NCBI GenBank assembly: GCA_033283325.1
Contig: JAWMQO010000003.1
Span: 1 to 64,000 of the forward strand
Length of the DNA stretch: 64,000 bases
Direction: 5' to 3'
Source: Mangrovimicrobium sp033283325
GTDB taxonomy: Bacteria > Pseudomonadota > Gammaproteobacteria > Pseudomonadales > Halieaceae
Shown here in pieces: positions 42,046 to 50,516 of this stretch; the stretch's first letter is position 1; each line of letters starts with the position of its first letter. Below the pieces are notes generated by a model that saw only the letters and a list, made by a program, of their open reading frames with translations, did not search any database and was not told the DNA's origin. Made by a program: the position numbers and the translations under genes.

Positions 42046-42923
42046 GAGCGCTGCTGCTATCCATCTTCTGTCTGCTTTGCTGGCCTGCAGGGCCCGCACT
42101 TGCCGCGCCCACAGTGACTGACTCCGCCGGCCGCGAAGTGCGCCTGGAAGCCCCCGCCCGCCGTATCGTCGGGCTGGCGCCCCACATCGTGGAAAACGTC
42201 TACAGCGCCGGCGCAGGTGAGTGGCTGGTGGGCGTGGTCAGCTACAGTGATTTTCCCGCCGCCGCCAGGGCGTTGCCGCAGGTGGGCAGCGCCTTTGCCT
42301 GGAGCCTGGAAACGGTCGCTGCGCTGAATCCCGACCTGGTCATTCTCTGGGGCTCAGGGAATGGTCTCGCCGGCCTCGCCGGACTGGAGCGACTGGGGAT
42401 TCCGACCTACGTCAGCGAACCCCGTGATTTCGAGGGCATCGCCGCCAGTATTCGTGACATAGGAACCCTGGCCGGTACCAGCGAGGCAGCCGAGGCCGCC
42501 GCGGGCGCTTTCGAATCGGAAATCGCCCGCCTGCGCCAGGCTTACTCCACCGCCTTCCCCCTGCGCGCCTTCTACCAGATCTGGAACCGTCCCTTGCAGA
42601 CAGTCAACGGCGAGCACCTGATCAGCCAGGTGATAGCGCTTTGCGGCGGGGCAAACATCTTCGCCGACCTGCCCGCGCTGGCGCCGCGGGTCAATATAGA
42701 GGCGGTGCTCAGCGCCGACCCCGATATCATCATCGCCAGCGGTATGGACCGCGCCCGGCCCGAATGGCTGGACGACTGGCGGCAGTTCCCGCAACTGAGT
42801 GCGGTGCGCAACGAAGCGCTGGTTTTTGTCGATCCGGACCTGATCCAGCGCCCCACTACACGCGTCGCCCTGGGCGCTGCGGACCTCTGTGACAAGCTCC
42901 AGCCCCTGCAAAACGTAAAGTAA
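42042..42923 (+). CDS. btuF: Periplasmic cobalamin-binding protein
   Basis: A 293-residue periplasmic-binding protein of the BtuF/FhuD class. A signal peptide (LLLSIFCLLCWPAGPALA) is followed by DSAGREVRLEAPARRIVGLAPHIVENVYSAGAGEWLVGV and LNPDLVILWGSGN, typical of the N lobe. The C lobe has QTVNGEHLISQVIALCGGANIFADLPAL. It is the last gene of the B12 operon, overlapping btuD by 4 bp. Confidence 0.92.
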   Translation: MRALLLSIFCLLCWPAGPALAAPTVTDSAGREVRLEAPARRIVGLAPHIVENVYSAGAGEWLVGVVSYSDFPAAARALPQVGSAFAWSLETVAALNPDLVILWGSGNGLAGLAGLERLGIPTYVSEPRDFEGIAASIRDIGTLAGTSEAAEAAAGAFESEIARLRQAYSTAFPLRAFYQIWNRPLQTVNGEHLISQVIALCGGANIFADLPALAPRVNIEAVLSADPDIIIASGMDRARPEWLDDWRQFPQLSAVRNEALVFVDPDLIQRPTTRVALGAADLCDKLQPLQNVK

Positions 42924-43087
42924 GTTGACACTCGTGAGACTCAGTTGGCAACTATAGCCATCACCTGAGCAGCCCCTATCCCCCTCGGGTAATATTTGAT
43001 CGACTCGCGGGGGCAGTCCGACCCGCTCGGCAACGGCGCCATACCGACACAACAAGCAACAGTGCGCCCGACCGGAGGGTAAGACCA

Positions 43088-46018
43088 ATGCCAACAATTT
43101 CTATCGGCTGCTATTTCCTCGTAGCCGGTATCAGCGCCTACGCCGCGATGTGCCACATCAGCTGCACTTTCGGCGGGCAGGTCCAGCGCACGCACCGCCT
43201 GTTCGGCTGGCTGTGTGTCGCGCTGGTGCCCTACCTGGTATTGCACACCATCGCCATGCAGGCCGGCGACGCGGAAACCCTGATCGCCGCGACCCGCTGG
43301 AGTGTCATGGCAGGGCTGGTCTGCCTGCTGTTGCTACCCTGGTACACCGCGGAATACACCGGCTTTCGGCCGACCTTCCTCCTGGGCTGCCTCTCATTGG
43401 GCATGCTGTTGATGATCGTCGCCAACCTCCTGCTCCCTCACGGCATCCAGTTCGAGACCTTCGAGAGCTTCAAACAGGTCCAGCTTCCCTGGGGGGAAAC
43501 CATCAGTTTCGGAGTTGGCCGTGCAGGCCCCTGGGTCTACGCACTGCTCGCCCTGATTACCTGCATAGTCTCCTACTGTTTCATTGCCAGCCTGCGTTCC
43601 CAGCGGCAGCAGCGCCGGGTTTCCGCAATCTTCGTGATTGGCTGCCTGCTCTTTCTCGCCTGTGGAATCGAGGGCTTGCTGGTACGCACCTCGGTGCTCC
43701 AAACGGTGGACCTGGGACCGCTCAGTTTCCTGCTCTTCGCCCTGCACATGAGCCGCACCCTGGATCGCGACAACAAGGCGGCGATCAAGCGCTCGGAGCG
43801 CCACTTCCGTGCCCTGGTAGAACAGTCCCCGGTGGGGATCCAGCTGCTGCGCAAGGACGGCACCTCCTCCAGGGTCAATCCGGCCTGGGAGAGGGTCTGG
43901 GGTATCAAGCACGAGCACCTCGAGGGCTATAACGTATTTACCGACCATCGCCTCGAGGAAGACAGCAAGTACGGCGAGATGATCCGGCGCGCCCTGCGCG
44001 GTGAAGTAACTGAAATGACCGCCCTGCGCCAGGAGTTCGGTGGAGAGGCGGAAGCCGATGCCGCGCTGAAGCAGCGTTGGGTCAACACCCACCTCTACCC
44101 GGTCCGCGACGAGAGCAGCGAAGTGGATTTCATCGTTGCGATGAGCGAGGACATCAGCGAGACGGTGCGCGCCGAGCAGGCCGTCAAGCTGATTGCCTCC
44201 GGCGTCTGCGCCTCTACCGGTGAGGGCTTCTTCCAACAGATGAGCAACAGCCTGGCGGAGCTGTTCCAGACCCGCTACGCCTACATCGGCTGTATCGACG
44301 AGAAAGACCCGGACCGGATGAAAATTCTCAGCTTTACCGCCCGCGGCGACGGCCACCCGATCCACTCCTACCACCTGGGCGGCACGCCGGACACCGAGGT
44401 ACTGACCAACGGCCTGCGCGCATTCCCCCGTGACGCCCGCCACCTTTACCCCGATCACCGGCTGCTGCAGACCCTGTCGATAGACGGTTTCGTCGCCACC
44501 CCGCTGCGGGACCGCCTGGGTAATCCCCTCGGGATCGTCGCCGTACTGGATGACCATCCGTTGCAACTGAGTGACCACCTCAACGAGATTCTCGAGATAT
44601 TCGCGGCCCGTGCCGGTGCGGAACTGCGTCGCGTGCAGGCCGACGAGCACATCCGCCAGCTGGCCTACTACGACTATCTGACAGGCCTTGCCAACCGCGC
44701 TCACCTGCATGAGCACCTCTCGGAAACCGTGCGCGAGATCCGCGCCAGCGGCAACAGCGGCGCACTGCTGATGATCGACCTGGACCACTTCAAGACCATC
44801 AACGACGCCCTCTCCCACGATATCGGCGACGAGGTGCTGCGCGCGGTGGCGCGCCGCCTGCGGGATGTCGTCGGCAACCGCGGCTTCCTCGCCCGCCTGG
44901 GCGGCGACGAATTCGCGGTGGTCATGCACGATCACACCGGGGAACACCTGCTCAGCGAGGAACTGGTGCGCGCCTTCGCCAGGCAACTGATGGACAAGCT
45001 GCTCAGCCCGCTGTTCGTCGAAGAGCGTGCCTTCACACTGGGCGCCAGCATCGGCGTTGTACTGCTGCCACAGGGCGGAGAAACCGAACTGGATGTCATG
45101 CGCCACGCGGACATGGCCCTGTACCGGGCCAAGCACCTCGGCCGTGCCAACATCCAGTTCTACTCGCCGGAAATGCAGGAGATTGCAGCACGCCGCCTGC
45201 TGCTGGAAGACGGCCTGCGCCGCGCCGTGGGCAACCAGGAACTGGAACTGTTCTTCCAGCCGCAAGTGAACGCCGCAGGAGAACTTATCGGTGCAGAGAC
45301 CCTGTTGCGCTGGTCCCACCCCGAACTCGGCAACATCATGCCCGACAGTTTCATTCCCATCGCCGAAGAAACCGGCCTGATCCACAGCGTTGGCAGGTGG
45401 GTATTCGACCAGGCCTGCGCCCGCTTTACCGCATGGCGTGAACAGGGCATTGCATTCGACGGCTATATTTCCATCAACGTTTGTCCCTGGCAGTTCAACC
45501 GGGCGGACTTCGTGGAGCAGATTCGCCACTCGCTGCAGCAGTACGACATCGACCCCGGGCGGATCATGCTGGAGCTTACCGAGACCGCACTACTCTACGA
45601 CCTTGAAGAAGCCGTGGGACGCCTGCACAGCCTGCGGGAACTCGGCATCCGCATCGCACTGGATGATTTCGGCACCGGCTATTCTTCCCTGGCCTACCTG
45701 CGGGACCTGCCGCTGGACCAGTTGAAAATCGACAAGTCATTCATCGCCGAACTGGACAGTTCTGTCGAGCACCCGCTGGTGGAATCCATGATTGCCATTG
45801 GCGGACACCTGAATATTCCCGTGGTCGCCGAAGGCGTGGAAACCGAATCACAGCGCGACATCCTCATGCGCCACGGCTGCGAACGTTTCCAGGGCTTTTT
45901 CTACGCCCGGCCGCTGGAGGAAGAGGAGTTCATTCGCTGGATCGGGGAGCGCCAGCAGGGGAGCAAGAGCGCCGGGGCGTCGGGAACCCAGTGTCCCCCC
46001 CTTACCCTGGTGACCTAG
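43088..46018 (+). CDS. Membrane-bound GGDEF-EAL c-di-GMP enzyme with PAS and GAF-like domains
   Basis: A 976-residue protein. Residues about 1-230 form roughly seven membrane helices, an unassigned sensory module. Next is a PAS-type domain (HFRALVEQSPVGIQLLRKDGTSSRVN, about 240-360) and a GAF-like domain (about 360-510). The GGDEF domain has RLGGDEFAVV at about 598-607 but no RxxD inhibition site before it. The EAL domain keeps ETLLRW (E-x-L-x-R), ALDDFGTGYSSLAYLRDLP, KIDKSFI and AEGVETESQ, so both activities look possible. GGAGGG lies upstream of ATG 43088. Confidence 0.92.
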   Translation: MPTISIGCYFLVAGISAYAAMCHISCTFGGQVQRTHRLFGWLCVALVPYLVLHTIAMQAGDAETLIAATRWSVMAGLVCLLLLPWYTAEYTGFRPTFLLGCLSLGMLLMIVANLLLPHGIQFETFESFKQVQLPWGETISFGVGRAGPWVYALLALITCIVSYCFIASLRSQRQQRRVSAIFVIGCLLFLACGIEGLLVRTSVLQTVDLGPLSFLLFALHMSRTLDRDNKAAIKRSERHFRALVEQSPVGIQLLRKDGTSSRVNPAWERVWGIKHEHLEGYNVFTDHRLEEDSKYGEMIRRALRGEVTEMTALRQEFGGEAEADAALKQRWVNTHLYPVRDESSEVDFIVAMSEDISETVRAEQAVKLIASGVCASTGEGFFQQMSNSLAELFQTRYAYIGCIDEKDPDRMKILSFTARGDGHPIHSYHLGGTPDTEVLTNGLRAFPRDARHLYPDHRLLQTLSIDGFVATPLRDRLGNPLGIVAVLDDHPLQLSDHLNEILEIFAARAGAELRRVQADEHIRQLAYYDYLTGLANRAHLHEHLSETVREIRASGNSGALLMIDLDHFKTINDALSHDIGDEVLRAVARRLRDVVGNRGFLARLGGDEFAVVMHDHTGEHLLSEELVRAFARQLMDKLLSPLFVEERAFTLGASIGVVLLPQGGETELDVMRHADMALYRAKHLGRANIQFYSPEMQEIAARRLLLEDGLRRAVGNQELELFFQPQVNAAGELIGAETLLRWSHPELGNIMPDSFIPIAEETGLIHSVGRWVFDQACARFTAWREQGIAFDGYISINVCPWQFNRADFVEQIRHSLQQYDIDPGRIMLELTETALLYDLEEAVGRLHSLRELGIRIALDDFGTGYSSLAYLRDLPLDQLKIDKSFIAELDSSVEHPLVESMIAIGGHLNIPVVAEGVETESQRDILMRHGCERFQGFFYARPLEEEEFIRWIGERQQGSKSAGASGTQCPPLTLVT

Positions 46019-46034
46019 AACTTCCAGTAGACGC

Positions 46035-46559
46035 TCAACGTTTGACGCTGAGCAGCGCGCCCATGCCTTCCGGCAACGCGGCACCCGCCGCCACCTCGTC
46101 GGCGAGGATTTGCAAGGGCGCGCCCATCCGCGGGCTTACCTCTTCCGGGCGCAATGGTGCGTGGCACTCGCTGCAGGACAGCACCGGGTGCATCTTCTTA
46201 CCGCATTTCTGGTGAATATATTCCAGCGGCGCACCCTCCCCCTCGTCCATCCACTCATCGCCCCAGCGGCCCATGGCCAGCAGTACCGGGTAGAGGCCGA
46301 GCCCCTTGCGGGTGAGGCGGTATTCATAGCGCAGCGGACGATCACTGTAGGGAACCTTGACCAGCACACCGGCCTCCACCAGTTTGCCCAGTCGCTCGGA
46401 TAGCCGGTGGCGGGTGATGTCCAGGTTGGCCTGGAACTGGTCGAAGCGGCGCGTGCCGAGGAAGGCGTCGCGAATGATGAGCATGGTCCAGCGCTCGCCG
46501 ACCACGGACAGGGTACGCGCCACCGAGCACAGTTGCTTGTCGATATCTTCCCAGCGCAT
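46035..46559 (-). CDS. HxlR-family transcriptional regulator with a Cys-rich tail
   Basis: A 174-residue winged-helix regulator. HxlR signatures are CSVARTLSVVGERWTMLIIRDAFLGTRRFDQFQ and LDITRHRLSERLGKLVEAGVLVKVPYSDRPLRYEYRLTRKGL. Residues about 115-135 (CGKKMHPVLSCSECHAPL) add cysteines that may bind zinc or sense redox; ordinary HxlR proteins stop before this point. Some family members have such a tail. Target genes are unknown. It converges with the GGDEF-EAL gene. Confidence 0.88.
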   Translation of the reverse strand: MRWEDIDKQLCSVARTLSVVGERWTMLIIRDAFLGTRRFDQFQANLDITRHRLSERLGKLVEAGVLVKVPYSDRPLRYEYRLTRKGLGLYPVLLAMGRWGDEWMDEGEGAPLEYIHQKCGKKMHPVLSCSECHAPLRPEEVSPRMGAPLQILADEVAAGAALPEGMGALLSVKR

Positions 46560-46691
46560 TGCAGCTCTCCGCCAGCGGATGATCGGAAGGGCACTCTACC
46601 ACAGGCCAACCCGGCAGGAAGCGCAGACAGGGAATCACCTGTCCAATGGCGGCCTGGCCGCGCCTGCATCGAGACGGTATCGACCATGGGT

Positions 46692-46716
46692 ATGCGGCCC
46701 CCTCAGGGGGCCGCAT
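46692..46716 (-). terminator. GC-rich hairpin after the Spy-like gene
   Basis: ATGCGGCCCCCT-C-AGGGGGCCGCAT at 46692-46716 is a perfect palindrome. It lies 24 bp past the stop of the Spy/CpxP-like gene on the minus strand and 133 bp from the HxlR start. A U-tract is missing on both strands. Confidence 0.55.
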
Positions 46717-46739
46717 GAAGGGTCGTACTGCGCGCGTGC

Positions 46740-47198
46740 TCAGAAGCGTGCGCCGAATCGCTCCTTGCGCCGCTCCTTGTGTTGCTCGATAAGCTGATCC
46801 AGTTCCGTACGCTGTTCCGGGGTCAGTACCTGGAAGATCGCCGACTGTGTTTGGGCCATGCGGTAGGCGCTGCGAGCGGAAATAGCACCGAGTTCGTCGG
46901 CAAGCGCGTGCGCTTCGTCGGCGTTAAAGTCTGCGCGCATTTCCCGCAGGGCTTCCTCGATCTCCCACCTCCGCTGGTGATCCGCCTTGCTCTCTTCCCG
47001 TGAAGACTCGGCCAGCGTCTTGATCTGCTCGCGTTGCTCAGCTTCCAGGTCGAGCTGTTCGAAGACGTGCCCAGGCATCCGTCCCTCGCCACCTTCCGGG
47101 CCCCGCGGGTGGGCGCCGGACCACGACGCTGCAGAGGCGAGCATCATCCCGGCGAGCACGGTGCCGGGCAGCACTTTCCAGAGTTTCCTGTTCATCAT
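46740..47198 (-). CDS. Spy/CpxP-family periplasmic protein
   Basis: A 152-residue exported protein with a signal (TVLAGMMLASAASWSGA) and helical body. LTPEQRTELDQLIEQ near the end is the LTxxQ motif of the Spy/CpxP family, and a related DLEAEQREQIKTLAE lies near the start of the mature part. Such proteins act as periplasmic chaperones or dampen CpxA signalling. The gene is divergent from a cpxR-type gene with a CpxR-box-like site between, as for E. coli cpxP. Confidence 0.85.
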   Translation of the reverse strand: MMNRKLWKVLPGTVLAGMMLASAASWSGAHPRGPEGGEGRMPGHVFEQLDLEAEQREQIKTLAESSREESKADHQRRWEIEEALREMRADFNADEAHALADELGAISARSAYRMAQTQSAIFQVLTPEQRTELDQLIEQHKERRKERFGARF

Positions 47199-47294
47199 CG
47201 TTGTACCTCAAGGCTAAAAGTTGGGCCGGAGGATAAAGCCATCCGGTTAGCGCTTACTCTAGTCCCGGCCCGCGTTAAGCTCCTCACCAAGGCG

Positions 47295-47309
47295 GTAAAG
47301 AATTGTTAA
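47295..47309. promoter_or_regulatory. CpxR-box-like site
   Basis: GTAAA-GAATT-GTTAA at 47295-47309 matches the CpxR consensus GTAAA-N5-GTAAA at nine of ten positions. It lies in the 146-bp divergent region between the Spy-like gene and the cpxR-type gene, a position where autoregulation is expected. Confidence 0.6.
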
Positions 47310-47344
47310 TTACAGATGACAAAGTGCCGTGGCTTGCACAGACT

Positions 47345-48061
47345 ATGACCATGCCAGACCAGGTATTGATCATCGACGACGACAGGGAGCTCTGCGCCCT
47401 CCTGCAGGAGTACCTGCAGTCCCAGGGCTTCAGTTGCAACGCCCTGCACGACGGCGCGCAGGCGCTCAGCCACCTGCGTGAAACGCACTACCAGGTGCTG
47501 GTACTGGACATCATGCTGCCCGGCCTGCAGGGCCTGGATGTGCTGCGCAAGCTGCGCGAGTTCGACAACACGCCGGTGCTCATGCTGACCGCTCGCGGCG
47601 AGGATACCGATCGCATCGTCGGCCTCGAACTGGGCGCCGACGACTACCTCCCCAAGCCCTGCAATCCGCGCGAGCTGGCCGCCCGCCTGCGGGCAATCCT
47701 GCGCCGGGCCGGCAAGTCCCCGCAGGAGGAGAGCCCCGAGGAAATTATCGCCGGGAGCACCCGCCTGCACCTGCCGAGCCGCGGCGCCACCCACGCCGGC
47801 CAGGAACTGCTCCTGACCAGTACCGAGTTCAACCTGCTGCAGGTGCTGCTGCGCTACGCGGGACAGGTGGTAGACAAGGACACCCTCAGCCAGGAAGGCC
47901 TCGGCCGCCCGCTGGCGGCCTTCGACCGCAGCGTGGACGTGCACATCAGCAAGATTCGCCGCAAGCTGGCGGAGGCCGGCGGCGACAAGCTCATCCTCAG
48001 CGTGCGCGGCGCCGGCTACCAATTCGTGCTCGAAGGCGACGGCGCGCAGCGTGCGGACTAG
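47345..48061 (+). CDS. cpxR: OmpR-family response regulator (CpxR-type)
   Basis: A 238-residue regulator. The receiver domain (about 1-120) has the acidic pocket IIDDDRE, phospho-acceptor Asp in VLVLDIMLPGLQG, Thr in MLTARGED and Lys in DYLPKPCNPRELAARL. The C-terminal winged helix has TSTEFNLLQVLLRYAGQVVDKDTLSQEGLGRPLAAFDRSVDVHISKIRRKL. Both domains fit CpxR. ATG 47345 is the first of two close starts; no good ribosome-binding site is visible. It overlaps the kinase gene by 11 bp. Confidence 0.85.
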   Translation: MTMPDQVLIIDDDRELCALLQEYLQSQGFSCNALHDGAQALSHLRETHYQVLVLDIMLPGLQGLDVLRKLREFDNTPVLMLTARGEDTDRIVGLELGADDYLPKPCNPRELAARLRAILRRAGKSPQEESPEEIIAGSTRLHLPSRGATHAGQELLLTSTEFNLLQVLLRYAGQVVDKDTLSQEGLGRPLAAFDRSVDVHISKIRRKLAEAGGDKLILSVRGAGYQFVLEGDGAQRAD

Positions 48062-49421
48062 CCTGTTCCTGAAAATCTTCCTCGGCTTCTGGCTGGTCAC
48101 GGTGGCGATACTCGGCAGCTGGATGCTGCTTAACCAGTACTTCGACGACCAGCCCTTTGCCCAGCCGCCGCCGATGGCACAGGAAGGACCGCCGATGGCA
48201 CAGGAGGGGCCGCCGCGGCGCTTCATGCTGCGCTTCATCTACGGGCTGCAGAATGCGCCGCGCGAACGCCTCCCCCTGCTGCTGGATACAGCCAGCCACG
48301 AACACCAGGTATCCATCTGGCTGCTGGACTCGAACGCCCGGGACATTCGCGCGCTCGACGTCCCGCCGGATGTTGCCGATCTCGCCAGCGAACTGGGCAG
48401 GGGTATGCGGCAGGCCTCCAGCCGCGGCAAGCACGCCCAACTGGTCGGCTACTATATCTATCGCGAGGACGGCCCACTGCGCCTGGTCGTGGCGCTGCCG
48501 CCGCCCCGCCACCGGGTGCTCGGAGCGCTCGGCGCCAATCCCGCGCTGCGCACGCTGCTGGCCATCCTGGTCAGCGGACTGGTTTGCTACGGGCTCTCGC
48601 TGCTGGTGACCCGGCGGCTTCGGGAGCTTGGCAGGGCCTCCCACCGGCTGGCCGAGGGCGACCTGGCGGCCCGCCTGGATGTCAGCCCCCGCGGCGGCGA
48701 CGAAACCGACCAGCTGGCCCGCGACTTCAATGCGATGGCGGAGCAGCTACAGGGGCGTATCCAGGCGCAGAAGCGCCTGTTGAGCGATGTCTCCCACGAA
48801 TTGCGCTCGCCCCTGGCGCGTCTGCGAGTGGCGCTGGCGCTGGCCCAGGATGCGCCAGAGCGCCAGCAGCAATACCTCGAACGCATGGAACAGGAGACGG
48901 AGCGGCTGGAAGAGCTTATCGGCCAGCTGCTCTCCTCACAGCCACAGCGGCTCACCCTGGACACCCACATCGACCTGATCTCCCTGCTGGCCCAGCTCTG
49001 CGCGGACGCCAGCTTCGAAGGCAGCGCCGATGGCAAGTCGGTACGCCTGGAGACGAGCCTGGAAGAGGCCCTGGCCGCGAGCCACGGCGACCTGCTGCAG
49101 AAATGCTTCGACAACCTGCTGCGCAACGCCGTGCGCTATACCGATGCCGGCAGCACCGTCACCGTGACCCTGACCCGTGCGGGGGAAAACTGGCAGATAG
49201 CCGTGGAGGATCGCGGGCCGGGCGTCCCCGAGGAGGAGCTCTCACGCATCTTTGACGAGTTCTACCGGGTCGACAGTGCCCGCAGCCGCGAGCAGGGCGG
49301 ACATGGACTGGGCCTGGCCATCGCCCGCCGCGCAGTCATCCAGCATGGCGGGGAGATGCGCGCCGAAAACACCGGCACGGGGCTGCGCCTGCTGGTAAGC
49401 CTCCCCGCCAGCCAGGACTGA
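48051..49421 (+). CDS. cpxA: Sensor histidine kinase (CpxA-type)
   Basis: A 456-residue kinase starting at GTG 48051. The N-terminal membrane helix (FLKIFLGFWLVTVAILGSWMLL) is followed by a short periplasmic segment with a tandem PPMAQEG repeat, a second helix near residue 170, and a HAMP domain. HisKA is DVSHELRSPLARLRVALALAQ with the phospho-His, and the ATP site is in NLLRNAVRYTD, EDRGPGVPEEELSRIFDEFY and GGHGLGLAIARR. Partner of the adjacent regulator. Confidence 0.88.
   Translation: MRTSLFLKIFLGFWLVTVAILGSWMLLNQYFDDQPFAQPPPMAQEGPPMAQEGPPRRFMLRFIYGLQNAPRERLPLLLDTASHEHQVSIWLLDSNARDIRALDVPPDVADLASELGRGMRQASSRGKHAQLVGYYIYREDGPLRLVVALPPPRHRVLGALGANPALRTLLAILVSGLVCYGLSLLVTRRLRELGRASHRLAEGDLAARLDVSPRGGDETDQLARDFNAMAEQLQGRIQAQKRLLSDVSHELRSPLARLRVALALAQDAPERQQQYLERMEQETERLEELIGQLLSSQPQRLTLDTHIDLISLLAQLCADASFEGSADGKSVRLETSLEEALAASHGDLLQKCFDNLLRNAVRYTDAGSTVTVTLTRAGENWQIAVEDRGPGVPEEELSRIFDEFYRVDSARSREQGGHGLGLAIARRAVIQHGGEMRAENTGTGLRLLVSLPASQD
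48168..48209 (+). repeat. Tandem 21-bp repeat inside the kinase gene (PPMAQEG twice)
   Basis: Two adjacent 21-bp units (48168-48188 and 48189-48209) differ only at two third-codon positions and encode PPMAQEG twice in the periplasmic segment of the kinase. The near-identity suggests a recent slippage duplication. Confidence 0.8.
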
Positions 49422-49484
49422 TTCCACGCGGGACGCTACCGCGCGATTCGCGATAGACTGGAAGCAGCCAGGAGGTCTGAATCT

Positions 49485-50510
49485 ATGCTGGATACCTATC
49501 TTTCTCCACCCAACACTGCGAGCGCCGCGGGTGAACCGCGCGCCGCCGGCTTCGAGTTCGAGTTCGGCAACCTGCCGATAAAGGCAACTGCCGAGGCCCT
49601 GCAGAAAGCGCTCGGTGGTGAGCTCGAACACCGCAGTCCCTTCGAGGCGGTACTGCGCGACTCGCGGCTCGGCCGACTGAAAGTCGAACGCGACGCCGAC
49701 GTCCTGAAATCGCTGCGCTACCGCGGCTGGCTGGAGCAGCTCGGTGTTGAATTCACTCCCGGCTCCCTGGCCCACGAGATCGAATCGAATATCGACAGGG
49801 CCAGTCGTGGCCTGATTCCCTGCGAGGTGGTCACCGAGCCGATTCCTTTCGACCAGCTCGGCGACCTGGATTTACTGGTCAGCACCCTGGAAAGCATGGG
49901 CGCCGAGGGCACCGGGGAGTCCCTGACCTACGCCTTCGGCCTGCACATCAACCCCTCGCTGGCCAGCGAAAGCAGTGATTCCATCCTGCGCTGCCTGCAG
50001 GCTTTCCTGCTGCTGCACGAATGGTTTATCGAAGCCGGCGAGATCGATCGCGTGCGCCGTTACCTCACCCCCTACATCGACCGCTTCCCCCAGGATTACA
50101 TGGGGCTGGTACTGGAGCGCGGCTACAACCCCGAACTGCCGCGCCTGATCGACGACTACCTGGAACACAACCCCACCCGCAATCGCGCCCTGGACCTGCT
50201 ACCGATATTCGACCACCTCGACAGCGATCGCGTCAGCGCCGGACTGCCGAAGGATGAACGCAAGCTGGTCAAGGGTCGCCCCGCCTATCACTACCGCCTG
50301 CCGGACTGCCGCATCAACGAACCGGGCTGGCGGGTGACCACCGCCTGGAACAGCTGGGTCTTCGTCGAACGCCTGGCCGCGGACGAGGCCATGCTGTTCC
50401 AGTTGATCCGGGAGTGGCGCAAGCACTACCGCGAATTCAGGCTCTCCCAGGACAGCCGCTGGGTACAGCACCTGACTACGCTACTGGCAGAACAGTACCT
50501 GGCCCGCTAG
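49485..50510 (+). CDS. Amidoligase-family (GS-like COOH-NH2 ligase) protein
   Basis: A 341-residue protein with the amidoligase (glutamine synthetase-like) pattern: the N-terminal GFEFEFGNLPI gives the acidic strand that binds Mg-ATP. A middle segment RYRGWLEQLGVEFTPGSLAHEIESNIDRA, the GLHINPSLAS His motif (about residue 149), and a C-terminal EPGWRVTTAWNSWVFVERLA follow. AGGAGG precedes ATG 49485. Such enzymes are predicted to form amide bonds in unknown peptides or metabolites. The next gene, 6 bp downstream, is a class I amidotransferase, the usual partner in such predicted operons. Confidence 0.8.
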   Translation: MLDTYLSPPNTASAAGEPRAAGFEFEFGNLPIKATAEALQKALGGELEHRSPFEAVLRDSRLGRLKVERDADVLKSLRYRGWLEQLGVEFTPGSLAHEIESNIDRASRGLIPCEVVTEPIPFDQLGDLDLLVSTLESMGAEGTGESLTYAFGLHINPSLASESSDSILRCLQAFLLLHEWFIEAGEIDRVRRYLTPYIDRFPQDYMGLVLERGYNPELPRLIDDYLEHNPTRNRALDLLPIFDHLDSDRVSAGLPKDERKLVKGRPAYHYRLPDCRINEPGWRVTTAWNSWVFVERLAADEAMLFQLIREWRKHYREFRLSQDSRWVQHLTTLLAEQYLAR

Positions 50511-50516
50511 GCCGCG

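Noticed and set aside
42924..43087. Second riboswitch or c-di-GMP aptamer before the GGDEF-EAL gene
   Set aside because: Only an 11-bp palindrome (AGTTGGCAACT) is visible; no B12 box or GEMM core.
43394..45529. 711-codon minus-strand frame antisense to the GGDEF-EAL gene
   Set aside because: It is an antisense shadow of an intact gene; the sequence is low-complexity in G, V, A and Q without domains.
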